Program-made: the position numbers and the translations under genes
The notes under the pieces: generated by a model
Databases searched by the model: none
Told to the model about the DNA's origin: nothing
The model's input: the letters and a program-made list of their open reading frames with translations, nothing else
Shown here: piece by piece, positions 22,101 through 33,370 of the stretch
Numbering within the stretch: the stretch's first letter is position 1
Layout: each line of letters begins with the position of its first letter
NCBI GenBank assembly: GCA_911728455.2
Contig: OU452239.1
Coordinates: forward strand, 11,266,328 to 11,330,327
DNA length: 64,000 nucleotides
Origin: Marthasterias glacialis
Lineage: Eukaryota; Echinodermata; Asteroidea; Forcipulatida; Asteriidae
Direction: 5' to 3'

Positions 22101-25100
22101 ATTTTCGACTCAATAATCGAATGACAAACCTTTTCCCCCGTGAATTTGTAGAAGCAGCGCCCTCCATACTGTATTGTAGCTTGCATCGCTAATCGAATGC
22201 TTCCGTTTAAACGAATTTTCCCGTAATTCAATAACGCCGTGCGCCGGCAGAAAGCAACTGACTTCCATTTCAACATCAACCCTGAAAATATATTTGCGAC
22301 TTCAAAAAAGAAAAGAGAGAGAGAGAGAAAAAAGAGGCTCCAAGGAGCACCGTAGCTAATGTTTCTTTCCCGTGGAAATTTCACGTGGTGAGAGAAGAGA
22401 TTTTGTTACAGCCCTCTGACGGGAGAAGCCTGTGTGAGTAAATTGGAAAACGGCTCTATGAGAGATTGATCACGGACGTTATTGATGAAGGAGATATCAA
22501 GTCATCAGGTTAAACGCGGGGACGAGTCAGCTTTGGGAAAGAGTCTGTAATAGGCAATACCAAATGCACTCAGCTATAAACCGCATGGCTATATTAATGG
22601 TTGATACTTTATATCATCTAAAACCTCGGACAATAACAACTTCTTTTCCCGTTTTTGTTTTTGTTTATTGTTAGCTTTATAACTTTTAATTTGTTTTCTC
22701 ATTTCCCCTTGGATGGGTTTGCTTTTCGATGCGCATGTATTTTGGGGACTTATTTGTTCCTGAGTGGATTGGTTTCGTTGAATAATTCTTTTTTTAAGAT
22801 TCATTTTTGCATTTGGTTCTTACTGTTTCCTGAATTTTAAATCGTGTATGTTATGCATTTTAATCTGTTATGTTTCTATATCTGAATGTAAATAATTTTC
22901 TTTTTAACAAACCATAATAATGGTCATAATAATAATAATAATAAAGATTTGACTAGGAGTCGTCCCGGGAAGTAAAAAAAAGATAAATAAATAAATTAAT
23001 TAAAAATAAATAAATAAAAAAGTATCGTCAAAAAGACGTGTCTTCCACAAACCCAAGGTCATAAAATACTAAAATCAAAAATGTAATAAAGCAAACGCCC
23101 CAACAACCCAACAAACATGTAAACAAACAAACAAACAACAACAAAACATAGTCAGCAAACAACAAGCAAACGAACACCCCATAAAACAAAAGCCGCAAAC
23201 AAACAAACAAACAAACATCCAAACAAATGGTATACCATTCTGTAGGCAAATCTGAGGAATTTGAAACAATCAAGGACACTGCAGATACTCTTCTTCTTGA
23301 TGTTGAAACTCAGTCCTGTATTTTGAACTATGTTGTTTTTACTACTATCAAAATGAAATACTTGTGGAAAACTTTACTATACTGGGGAGTCTTAAGCGTC
23401 TTTGGCTAAGGCTATTGTCCATTGGCTACATGGACGACAACTTCGGAGAGTAGGTCTTTTCGGCGTTCCGTCTGTAAACAATGCCGAAGCCATTTTCAAT
23501 TAGGACAGGGCCTAAGGGTCACTCACGGCCAATTTAACAATTATTGATGGCCATTTCGGGCCAAACATGAGAGGTGTTGAGGAAACAAAATAAGCATGCA
23601 AATTATCAGCAAGCCCCGAAAGCGCTATAAGTCCTCTGAGTATAGCATCTTAAAACAGATGAGTGGAATCGTTGTTTCGCCGTGCCGTAGGCACCGACGT
23701 GTCAGTGCTACACTCATCAACCATGCATGAGAACAAGTTAGTGTCCGGAATATTATCGATGACGCTTTACTCTCTTTGAATCAAGATAAGGTACGGTATA
23801 TTTTGTTATTTGCCACATTTGTAATGTTGTCATCAACGCTGCATGAAAAAGTGTCCGGAATATGATTGATAATGCCACACTCTCTTTGAATCAAGAGAAG
23901 GTACAGCAGTGGTGATGTTGACTAAATCACTGCTGCCGGTATGCTAAATCTCTTTGGAGGAACACACAATTGGTACTCAGTGTTGATAAGGTTAAACAAA
24001 CTGCGCGCCGGCGGTCACACAGTTTGACAAAGACGACACCCTTTGAGATAATTTGTTAGCAAGCGCGCATGTGCAGTATCTGGGTGAGAGTTCATGTTTC
24101 CACACACAGCCAACAGGCCCACCATAATTGTGACGACACGGCCCCTTTAAACGTACTAATACAGAGATCTAGAAGTGCCGTACACACGTATTTGTTTGTA
24201 AAATGCCGTCAGCCCAAGGTAGTTATCTCAGGATCTTGACAAGTCAGATGACACTTCTAGAACTCCTTACATATATAGTTCGCTTGAAGACTTCACCTGC
24301 GTTGTTCCCCTTCCGGGCCAGACCTCCTAACAATTTTAGGAGTTGGGTCGTGCAAAAGTCGATTTCACTAAGTTTAAAGTCGATCTTAATCCGATGAATT
24401 TACGTTACACCCTCCGCAGTTGATAAAATGTTTTCTCGACTAGCGGCATTTGTCTTAATTATGATGCAGCTCTGATAACAATTTTCATTGTAAAATGTCA
24501 ATACAGTTTTCAACAAATCACTCCAGGACATGGCATAATGCAAAGTGATGGCGTGCCGGGGCCGAGCGGTCTAGGAGCCCGGGACTCAAGTTCTGGTGGC
24601 TGAGTTATCTGAGTGTGGGTTCGATTCCCGGTCATTGCACTTGTGTCCTTGAGCAATTGCTTCTCTTAACCCAGGTGTATAGATGGTGTAGTGTTTGTCA
24701 ATAGACAATAACAGATTTAGCTCTAATGTTAACCTCACAGCAGGAATCACACGTCCGTGTTTTAGTCTCCAGCTTAAAGCATGGCCTATCCCATAATGAT
24801 AAGCATAAAGGTCAGGTCAACACTGTTTGCATATAATTATTAGCACAATGAACAAGTACGCATGTGCAGGATGCTACAGATGGGAACCCAAAAGGACAGA
24901 TATACAGTGTTATGTTGGATAAACCCCTCAGCGCTAATTTAAGCAGCTTGAGAAAGTTTGAGGAATGGTCTAAATATGCCTGATGATAAAGGATGATGAG
25001 GTTGAAAAGCACCTTGACCTAGTTACTGGGATTTGGCTAAATAGGAACTGCGCAAAGAACTTAGAACTTTGCATGTTGTTAAATGTATCTAAAAGAGAAT

Positions 25101-26792
25101 GAAGCTAACCTGGTTATTTGAACAACATACCTAAGTTATCGGTTTTGAATCCGAGAGTTTTCTTATAATACACCTTCGGTACGAAAAGTATGCCATGAGA
25201 AATAGTCCCGTCTAAAACGCTATTTGTGAGAAAAATTGCCCACAAACAATTTCTTATTTTGATCTGGCCGAATACAAAGTAATGAACGTGCGCTCAGTTC
25301 CAACTAAACACGATAATACTTTTTTGTTGCGGTTTCACGTAAAAACGTGAGCGCCAAATTTCATAAAAATTTTCACAAGTTGGCTGTGTGACGAGTTCAT
25401 TGAAAAACCAAGTGAGATGAATGAATTTACTCTTCCTGTCCCCACAAACAACGCCGATGCTATCCCTTCATGCCGATAATAATAATGAGAAGAATAAAAA
25501 TACAACGGGCGTTCCTCAATCAGTAAAAAATATCTCGTTTTAACACCCTCTGTGTTTTACTTACCACTCTAGTTTATGCAGTGTTGTATTTAACACCCCT
25601 AGTCTGCGCACTGTTACAGAGTTCAAATGATGCATATTTTAAAGTGTTAAAGATGGTCGGTTTTACGGTTATAAGTCATTCTTTAATTGACAGCCGGTCA
25701 ACCCATGCCACTGTGTTATTAAACCCAACCATGTTGAGTCTGTGTGTAGTGGGTCGTTTACTCATACCAGATATCTGCATTTTAAAATATCTAGATTAAA
25801 AAAAATAATACTAAAATAAAATAAATAAATAATCTTAATAAATAACTACGCACTACGTCAGTGGCATTTATATACTGACATTATATTAAACAAACAATAG
25901 TTGTTAAAAGACAAAGTAAAGGGTTTGTCATTATCGGGAAAAAATGATTCGTCTCACTTGGCTTAAATAGTTGCCTTGATCATTTCCTGTTCAGAACCCT
26001 TACCCCCCGCCCTCCCCTCCAGGCCTCCCCCAAGCCAGTACCAATCCTCATGAGAAGTATTCGCGAGCTGAGAAATAGCATTATGAAGACCGGCAAACAT
26101 AATGTTATCTATTTCGAGACCGAAAATCGATATAGCTTATTCTAATAGGCTCTATAGGGTTTAAAGGCAAAGTATACCTTTGGTTTTTGGAACCGTACGT
26201 TTGCCTTAATGCTATATAATTGTAGATATATGCCATAAAACTAACCTGTGTGAATTTCATCTCAAAAGGTGGCAGCGTTTTTGAGATATCACCAAAAATC
26301 TGGAGCGGTTGTGTTCACGTAGAAGAAGTATCCGTCATTGGAATACACATTCTGAGAAGCGTTACGGCCATAACGCTTCTCAGATTCAAAATTTTGGGTG
26401 ATAAAAAGTGATATATTTCTCCATAACTGCAGTACTTCGAAGTGAAACGTTTCTCAAAATGCATTATACTATCCAAAGCTGCTGTACTTCTTACCAAGTA
26501 AGTTTTTATTGCCACAAATTTTCAGAGTCATTACCAAACGTATGCAATGCCTTTAAAAGCCCTATGAATTTTGCACCAAATCCCTGACAAAACATTAACA
26601 GTTTTTATTTATTATCTGTGAATTTTCAATCTGCTTGTTTTTTGTTCGATAATAAGTATTTCTGGGTTTTTTTGTCTTTAATTGTGGCGCACAGACTATT
26701 CGGGTTCCGTGGCCAGAGACTTTTCACGCAGAAGAAAAAAACGTGCATCCGCATGGAGAGTACAGTGTATACATGCCCTCATTTCGGTCCGC

Positions 26793-26829
<37 letters not shown>

Positions 26830-29800
26830 ATTTACCGGGGCGTGCTGACGAATCGATACGGTCGACTCTTCATCCCAAACGGCCAGCGCACCTCTCAACA
26901 AATTGGGTAAATTTATTGATACTTTTCTAAAACGGGTCAATTGTTGCGGGACGAATTGAGCACTTTCGTTCAGGTCTTCTGGAAATTAAATGGAGTGAAA
27001 CCTTAAAGAGATAATTAAGTTTTATTGAGACATCGGGGTCTGCCTTTTCCAATTTTTGTTGAAAGAGAGAAGAAGAAAAAAAGAGTTTCTGATTAGAAGT
27101 TCAACGGTCTTTGTTTAATACCATTTTGACTGCCTTCTTTATTTCCCTTCAAAAATAGAGAAGCAGAAACTCTTCAGGTGTTGGTACGGTGTCTTACTAA
27201 AAGTTGAAGACTGAAATTTAGAAAGTCACTTTATTTATTGTGAAACCAGGAGCCAACTGTGGCCATTGTTGCTTAAAAGGTGACGTCAGTATTTTAGGCC
27301 TATTTCACTCTAAAAACCAAAGTGTTAAATCAACACTTAAAAGAGTTCGTGCAGTAACAACACTTTGAAAGAGTTAAATGTAACTCATATGAAGAGTTGA
27401 ATTTATACACTATTTTAAAGAGTTAAATCTCAGCTTCTGATTCGCTAGTTTAACATTTGTATTATTTGAATCTAACTTTACAAAAGAGCTGTCACTGACC
27501 GAGCCCCGTAAGTGTCGATTTAACACTTTCATTTTTTAGAGTGCTGGGGTTCAAAACCGATATTGTGGGTGTTTGTACTTGTAGTGACATTCAAACCGAA
27601 GACTTACAACAAAAGGGTCAATAGGTCCACGATTGCTATTGCAAAGGAAAACAATGGGGTCCATGTTTTTTTCAGGACAAAGAGTTGAACGATGGAGGGT
27701 CCACGATTGGAATTCATATCACATTTTGGGGTGTGTGTGTGTGTGGGGGGGGGGGGGAGGGGCGGGGTTGGAATCCAGGTAGAGATTTTGCCAAGTGGAT
27801 TGCTTTCAGCGGATAGGTGGTGGTGGTTGCGGGGGGGTGTGGCTGTTCCGAGGGAGGTGAAGGTTATTGCTATCCCCACAAATCCAAGCATGATTTATAG
27901 TTTCGCTTTGTTGGGTACGGACTTTATGTACAAAATCCAATTTATACATTACGTTTTTGATTAATCACATTTCAGGGTTTGACCATAAGTGTACCTCCAT
28001 TGCCGAATCAGCGATGGTGCGACAACCGATTAAGATTCAAAACCAATCTTTTAACACCAAATCGAATGAAGATATTCTAAAACATTACGCTATAACACTA
28101 ATCCAGCCGGGCTGAATTCCTGACCTTCGTCTTTTAATACTAGAAGAGACACACAACTCTAGAAATCTTCTTGACATCTCTACCGGAATTGGACCCCACA
28201 GCCAATCAATCTAACCAACGGTGTAGCCTTCCTAGTTTAAGTGACATCCAACGTAATTATCTGTCACACCGAGGAGGCCTCGAATTCGACCAGAGGTTAC
28301 GCTAGACACCTCGGTGTGAAACCTCTCAAAAATCCTGTTAAAAAATACCAAAGACCTCATCTAAACGATCAATGTTGTATAAAACCCGAAGAAGTGGAAA
28401 TAGACTAGCTACCGGTACTTCGTTGGTGAAAGATGGAACTTCGTTTGATGGAACACACAAAGATAACAAATTGGAGACTTTGGACCACTAGGTGGGAGCA
28501 GACATACCAGGTAAATTTCCATTGTCTACGCAGTTCTGAGTATGCGCACATTTAAAAAAAAAGATGGATTTACCAGGGGAGTCTGCTGCCACCTAGCGTC
28601 CCCCAAAGTCTCCAATTGACGAGCTACCGTAGAATACTCAACGCGTGATTACGAGACAAAGTCAGACATACGCACAAAAGACAAAACGACGATGGCCAAA
28701 GATATTACAGAGAAGATCAAGGAAAGTGCAGGGCACTAAGCAAGACGGCACGACAACATGTGGACCAAGCTCACAGACTGGCAACCAAGGACAGGCAGAA
28801 GAAGTGGAAGACAAAGAGGAACTGGAAAGATAAAATCATCACATTATGAACGCGGCAAAAAAAGGGTAGAGAGACAAGTGACAGACGAGAATGGAAATTG
28901 ATGGGGGATGGCTTCGTCTAACATTGGATGAGTACAGCCTGATTGATGATGATGATGTTGATGAGGATTTACGTCGTGCGCGCATGAACTGATCGCAAAC
29001 TCAGGGTTTTGCCATTTTCCGCTCCCAGACTGGCTTAATATGTTTGTTTATGTCCGACATTTTTGTTATGACCGCAAGAACTTGACATTTCATAGCGACT
29101 ATATGCGTCTTTGCAAAACATTAGTTACAAGGCAAGCTAAGGCAAGCCAAAATCTATTTCTTTTTTCTTTTGAAACGTTCCGGTTAGATACGGCAATCAA
29201 CCGTAAATATTACACGATGGAGTGGGTCACAAGTTACACTTTAATATTACAATTGGTTGTTTAAGTGAGGTATATAACATATCAAATACCGTTTATAATA
29301 AAATTATAAACGGTATTCGATATAGTGTATAGTTTGTTTTTACGCCTACACGTAAATGTTACCGCCACTATTGGCACCCACCCACGCCGCCAAGTATAAG
29401 TCACCGTAAAAATTTGCTGTAGTTTTCACAGCTTTGGGTTTTGAGGAAACGTTATATATGCTGGACTTGATCTCTATACACGGCCAGTTTGGTTTACAAG
29501 ACACATACGTTGAGAGCATGTTAGTTTTTAATAACCACTTGGGGCTTTCGTGGTAAACGGACAGAACATGCAAGACGACTCTCACCGGATCTCTAACTTA
29601 ACACCACTTGAACGACTGCTCGGAGTCACAACAGCCCCGTAGCTAAAACATGAAAATCGTCTTGCATGTCAACCCACGCAGCTTCGCCTCGTTATTAAAG
29701 GTATGGCACAGATGTCAACAAAAATCCGGTAATATTTACGACCTGGCAGTCTATGCGTGTCAAAGTTACGTAAAATTTAAGTGAAAAGTTAACGTTTACG

Positions 29801-31262
29801 TAACGTAAACGGTATTGTTGGATATTTTATATGATTTGTTTCAATTTCTTTTAGAGGAGATCTCCTTTTTACATCCATTTAAAAGCATTTTTTATTGTAT
29901 TATTTGTGGTTATTTCCGTAACTACTCATAAAGAAACGTAAATTTTACGGTAATTCATTTTTGTGATTGACTCCCGTAACGGTTTATAAAAAAAAACAGC
30001 TTAAATTTTACGGTAATTCTCTGACACCAGGCACATGCCGTAAAGTTAATGTCTTTGTCTTTTAACAGTTTTTATTCCCTGCATACTCTTGGATAACAAC
30101 ATTTTTAAAAGGCGACACCTTTTAACACTTATCCACTTAAAATTATGAATTTACGTATGTGAAATAGTGAATAATAATGTAAGCGGTAACAGTCAAACGT
30201 TACCAAATAAAACATTATTACGCTCGTCGGTCTTAAAGCCCACAGAGTTAGCCTGTGGATCTCTGTTCCGAACAGGTTTTGGAAAACGACTTTTTAGTAT
30301 ACACACATTGCTTATCACACATTGACGAAGAATAAAAACCAAAATAATATACCTTATCTTGATTCAAAGAAAGTAATATACAAATGAATATACAAGTAGC
30401 ATCATTTTGACGAACGCTTCGGGCCTGTACTGACCTCCGATACGGCAAGAGCAGCCGCACTAATTAACGAGATTACGGTGACAATGCATTTACAGTTAGG
30501 AGCCTGGACACCTATTGTGCTTTCAAACTTTGGGCTCGAATGGGAACAATGGATATCGATTTGAATCTACATCGAAGTGGTTTCTCTGCAAAGGAAAACA
30601 CTCAAGTTGGAGCACGATTTCCAAGGTAATTTATTTGGTAGATTTTCAGACAGTCTCATGACGTAGAAGTCGGCATTTTTTTGTGACTGATTATTAAGAT
30701 ATTTAACATCCAAATCATTGAGTGGCGTGGCCAGAATCTCTTTTGCACGAGGGGAAAAGAGGGGGGCACAGAAATTTGTAAAGGGGGTATTTTCAGTTAA
30801 AATTGCCCGATAATAGCAAATTGTACGGTTTCCAGACCAGAGGCTGACTAGGGAGCAAGCAGGGGGTAAGATGTTGCTCAGGGGGCGGCTGCCCCCTTTG
30901 TACTCCTTGGATACGCCAGTGAGCTCATTCAGTTTCGTTTGAAAACGAATGAACCGTGGCATCAGCATTCAACAGACAAAAGGAGCTATTCACTTTTAAC
31001 AGTTTTAGCATTCAATGGTCAAATATGATCATTCAAATTCATTAGGTTGCAAAGATCGTTCAATATTTCGCAAAAGCCAACAGCGAGAGGCTGGTCAACC
31101 ATTCAATTTCATCAATTGTAGATAGACAGTTGAAGTTGAACTGAAGAACGGTGAACATGTAGTCTTATAAATGTCTATAAATTACATAGAATGACTAAAA
31201 TGAACCTGAATGAGAAGAACGAAATCATGGGTGTGTTAAAACGAAATCGAATGCGATAGTAG

Positions 31263-31294
<32 letters not shown>

Positions 31295-33243
31295 CGCATT
31301 TCAAATGAATTAGGGAAGCAAGATTGAATTTGAATGGATGTTAATGAAACTGAATTAATCTTCGCTGAAATTGACCGGGAAAACCACCTTTTTGGGGACA
31401 AAACTATTAGGTCTGTAAGATTTTTTTTTAAATGGATCATTCTTTCCACCGATAAGTGAAACTTAACCACGGTGTAACTTTGTAGCGCAATTTTTCAAAG
31501 CTTACATCGGGGCTTATTTGTCGACTCGCAACTCAGGCCCGTCTAAATTACAAAGTAAAACATAGTCTTGAAAACCTATGCTTAGTTCTAATTAATGTCA
31601 CATCCCCTTTTGGCGAACACGCCAGCGAAGTAATTCCAGCCGTCGTTAAGTGTTTTACCTTGGCGGCGCTTGACTTCAACCAAAAGGTCAGAGAATGCAA
31701 TCGACAAAACTAAACATATTATCACATTGCATTGGCAATTTCCTGACGAAACGAGCGGCTGGAGTCTTTCATTACATACACTTTACAATATTCACTTTAA
31801 ATAAAATGTATTAAATGTATTCATTTCACCTTTCGACTGTTTTTTTTTTTTTGGAAATGTTATGGGACTGAAGTAATTTGAGCCACACCCGATGGGTTGT
31901 AAAACTTTATGGAGAATATCGAAATAACACTTTTTGCAATTTCCCTTAATGAGTCTGTCACGGACGCGCGCCAGCGCTGGTTTCAAATTTACACATAATT
32001 AAATTGCCTAACATTCAAGCTGTGATTAAAAATAACATAAATCGATCGGTGTTTTGAAACATTATACAGTTTGTAACATTTTGTAAGTATTTGCATGACG
32101 GCATCTCGTGTCATTGATAAGCAACGGAGGTCTGGACGTGTCATCCGACTTGTCGAAAACCTGAAATATCTATCTCGATATGACAACATCATCTGAAAGT
32201 GTAGGGTGTCGACTTTACCGACAATTTATCTAAGATGTCGACAGTTTGAAATTAGGATGTCAACTTCACATATGATTTAGTGTCGACAGTTTGATAGTAG
32301 GATATCGACTTCGTAGATAATTTATCTAAAGCATGTACACAGTCGAATTCCCGATAAAGCATCATGATGACGTCATCTTGAATTGAAAACAGCATGACTG
32401 AAAAGTATTTTTCTCGTGGCTGTGAGGCTGTCGACATCCTGCGGATGTCGCCATGCTGAGATAAATTTCTCAGGATCTTAACAAGTCAGATGGTGTTTCC
32501 AGAGCTCCGTAGATATGTATACGTTTAGTCAAAATGCTTGAAAATTTCATCCCTTCACTCTGTCTGTTCCAAAGGACAGCATTGTGAGATTTTCTTCTAG
32601 CTTTTTCAACCATACTACGGCACTTTGGAACTCCTCCCCTTATCTCGTTTCCCACCGATTTACAATCTACCACTATTTGAAAGACATTTGAACAGATAAC
32701 CTCTCGAAATAAACATTTTCTCGAATAAATATTTTCTTTTTAATGACTTGAGTGCCCTTTTGGCCATGTGTCAGAAATGTTCATGTAAACTTTTTTTTTA
32801 ACACAACAAAATACAGCCACAAGAATATTGGTTCAATATCTCTGTACGCACAGGAAAAGTAAAATTACGTAAATCACATCTTAAAAGTTTTGTCAATTGC
32901 TATTTTTATGTTTCAATTCATTTGTATTTTCCTCATCAAGTATTGAACACATTGTATGTGTATGTCCTCGTGGAAAATTTGTCAAAACCGACAAAAGCGA
33001 GACAAAAATCGCAAAAAATGGAGGATTTACAAATACAAAAAAAAAGTTTCCAGTCTCCAGTAACATTTTGTTTGAAACGAAAACACTTCCCACATCCAAA
33101 CACAAGCAAAACTGATTTGACTGATTTGTCATTTGAGATGAAGTGTTTGTTAATTTGGTACTTACCTCCCCATATGTCGACGCACTTAAAGCTGCCAAAA
33201 CAGCTACGAATAGAAAAATTATTGCCGCTCCTCTGATCGTCAT
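16048..33243 (-). CDS. Small secreted six-cysteine peptide precursor, CART-like (three-exon model)
   Basis: Exons 33243-33166, 21891-21865 and 16188-16048 are all phase 0 and join to 81 residues: a signal peptide (MTIRGAAIIFLFVAVLAALS), a short linker with MYKTLDRAA, and a domain with six Cys spaced C-x7-C-x14-C-x-C-x5-C-x9-C. Key strings are DPGEKC, RGRIQRCEC and MGFSCKYF. Vertebrate CART has GEQC, ARIGKLCDC and RGTSCNSF in the same order, so a CART-type neuropeptide is the best fit. The C-terminal half of prokineticin/astakine (C-x-C-x5-C-x9-C) is the alternative. The stop TGA overlaps a donor-like GTGAGT, so a further exon is possible. Introns of about 11.3 and 5.7 kb are long, and linkage of the exons is inference from phase and order only. 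Confidence 0.5.
17545..17960. repeat. Dispersed AT-rich repeat family (copies also at 9010, 35160, 39935, 41285)
   Basis: Shared strings are TCTGAAA..CACTGATTATAAAG, TTCTGTCTAAAATACTGTCA, GTCGAGAAAATAAGATTTGA and AATTTCGGTTAT..CAATCGAAATTA. Related copies: 9010-9370, 35160-35475 (opposite strand), 39935-40060 and 41285-41480. No coding capacity was seen; probably an old non-autonomous element. Confidence 0.6.
18799..18890. repeat. Degenerate interstitial telomere-like repeat
   Basis: The plus strand has CTAACCCTAACCC, then CATCCTAACCTAAACCC, CTAACCTAACC and CCTAACCCTA. These are interrupted CCCTAA units, the complement of TTAGGG, the telomere repeat of most deuterostomes. The unit is broken throughout, so it is old or a telomere-like microsatellite. 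Confidence 0.7.
19697..19918 (-). repeat. tRNA-derived SINE (first family), fullest copy
   Basis: Minus strand: head TGTCATGGCCGAGTGGTTAG (A-box), a long variable-arm-like stretch, then GAGTGTGGGTTCGAGTCCC (B-box), as in Ser/Leu-type tRNAs. The body TTGTGTCCTTGAGCAAGGCA follows. The head cannot fold as a clean mature tRNA and the same head is repeated elsewhere, so it is a SINE. Confidence 0.75.
20508..20525 (+). promoter_or_regulatory. CRE next to a TATA box
   Basis: A full palindromic CRE (TGACGTCA, 20508-20515) is followed two bases later by TATAAAAG (20518-20525), in a locally GC-rich stretch with a reverse CCAAT (ATTGG) about 50 bases upstream. No downstream coding exon was recognised on the plus strand, so it may be coincidental or drive a non-coding transcript. 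Confidence 0.3.
21272..21396. mobile_element. CTCF-like palindromic MITE, copy 1 (left end truncated)
   Basis: GAGACTTACCAGGTAAATCC..GGAAATGTACTTGCTAAGTC, then TGCTGCCACCTAGCGTTCC. Only the right end keeps the CTAGGTGGCAGCAGAC box (inverse). Confidence 0.75.
21641..21680 (-). ncRNA. Hammerhead-ribozyme-like motif, copy 1
   Basis: Minus strand: CTGAAGACGGGCAGAGG..TGTTCGAAACGTCGAG. CTGANGA and GAAAC are the two conserved core boxes of hammerhead ribozymes, and this arrangement is carried by Penelope-like retroelements. The stem II pairing is poor here, so activity is doubtful. Confidence 0.35.
21865..21891 (-). CDS. Microexon (27 nt) of the CART-like gene
   Basis: A long pyrimidine tract ending TCTCGTCCCCCAG precedes ATGTACAAG..GCTGCG, and GTAAGTTAG follows. 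The exon is 27 nt, phase 0 at both ends, encoding MYKTLDRAA. Both splice sites are strong. That it belongs to this gene is inferred from strand, order and phase. Confidence 0.45.
23105..23225. repeat. Degenerate (AAAC)n microsatellite
   Basis: Repeated AAACAAAC blocks interrupted by AACACCCC and similar strings. The long minus-strand open frames here are low-complexity artefacts rich in Cys, Leu and Val. Confidence 0.8.
24549..24790 (+). repeat. tRNA-derived SINE (first family)
   Basis: GGCGTGCCGGGGCCGAGCGG..CTCAAGTTCTGGTGGCTGAG..GTGTGGGTTCGATTCCCGG followed by TTGTGTCCTTGAGCAATTGC. Same head and body as the 19,697-19,918 copy, opposite orientation. Confidence 0.7.
26158..26558. mobile_element. 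Foldback MITE with central palindrome, copy 1
   Basis: Ends TTTAAAGGCAAAGTATACC and the inverse of CAATGCCTTTAAA. At its centre (26351-26384) lies TCTGAGAAGCGTTA, a GGCC-containing hinge, and the exact inverse arm. About 400 bp, no coding capacity. Confidence 0.7.
26805..26828. repeat. (CT)n microsatellite
   Basis: About twelve uninterrupted CT units. Confidence 0.9.
27307..27543. mobile_element. MITE with CACTCTAAAAA terminal inverted repeats
   Basis: CACTCTAAAAACCAAAGTGT..TAAATC at the left is the inverse of GATTTAACACTTTCATTTTT..TAGAGTG at the right, with repeated AAGAGTTAAAT inside. About 237 bp. It resembles the 13,492 element in size and ends. Confidence 0.75.
28469..28619. mobile_element. 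CTCF-like palindromic MITE, copy 2 (complete)
   Basis: Ends AATTGGAGACTTTGG and CCAAAGTCTCCAATT, with CCACTAGGTGGGAGCAGAC at the left and GTCTGCTGCCACCTAGCGTC at the right. About 150 bp, non-coding, with an A-rich centre. Confidence 0.85.
28640..28965 (+). mobile_element. 3' remnant of a non-LTR retrotransposon (LINE)
   Basis: Scattered over two frames are the typical C-terminal strings of LINE polymerases: W.KLTDWQPRTGRRS, GRQRGTGK and, near the end, a W.LMGDGF-like stretch. A GATGATGATG tail follows, the common 3' microsatellite of such elements. Stops and frame changes show it is long dead and heavily 5'-truncated. The clade cannot be settled from the remnant. Confidence 0.6.
29281..29321. 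repeat. Short near-perfect inverted repeat
   Basis: AATACCGTTTATAAT and ATTATAAACGGTATT flank a few bases. It could be a terminator-like hairpin or a remnant of a TACGTAAAC-rich element seen at 29,755-30,035. Confidence 0.7.
31266..31294. repeat. Poly-A tract
   Basis: A run of almost 30 A. Others: 55,841-55,867 (A) and 62,120-62,142 (T). Possible retroposon tails or plain homopolymers. Confidence 0.9.
32205..32450. repeat. GTCGAC-rich imperfect tandem repeat
   Basis: A unit of about 50 bases (TGTCGACAGTTTGA then AGGATGTCAACTTC) is present two to three times, ending in a small palindrome GTCGACATCCTGCGGATGTCG. Followed by a CTCAGGATCTTAACAAGTCA string also found at 24,227 as CTCAGGATCTTGACAAGTCA, showing a dispersed element. 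Confidence 0.6.
33166..33243 (-). CDS. Exon 1 of the CART-like gene: signal peptide
   Basis: Twenty-six codons from ATG to a strong donor (GGGGAG|GTAAGTACC). The hydrophobic run AAIIFLFVAVLAAL followed by SASTYGE is a textbook secretory signal with a small-residue cleavage region. A TATA-like box lies about 130 bases upstream. Confidence 0.7.
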
Positions 33244-33370
33244 TTTGAGAAATAAAAAAAGGTTTGTGTATAACTTATTTTCAAAGGTAAAACCGCCAAC
33301 TGCCGTGATCTGTGGCTGCTTTTTGGTCGCCTGCAAGAGCTAGCTTGACTGTCCGCGGTATAACGCAACT

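Larger units (their letters stand above)
21900..33160. other. Intron 1 of the CART-like gene; no other exon recognised
   Basis: This long interval holds microsatellites, a SINE at 24,549, foldback elements at 26,158 and 27,307, a CTCF-like MITE at 28,469, a LINE 3' remnant at 28,640, a short palindrome at 29,281-29,321, and AT-rich sequence with many TACGTAAA-type strings (29,700-30,050). The stretch 22,080-22,530 is low-copy with a CGCCGTGCGCCGG core and no coding signal. Confidence 0.5.

Noticed and set aside
23028-23279. Cysteine/valine-rich minus-strand frames
   Set aside because: Translation of an AAAC/GTTT microsatellite, not a cysteine-rich protein.
30567-30968. Minus-strand 133-codon open frame
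   Set aside because: Composition resembles dispersed repeat sequence (a GGGGGC-type stretch near TACGCCACTG), with no recognisable domain.
32893-33336. Long minus-strand frame continuing past the signal peptide
   Set aside because: The part after 33,166 is intron read-through beyond a strong donor, and the part before 33,243 has no ATG start.
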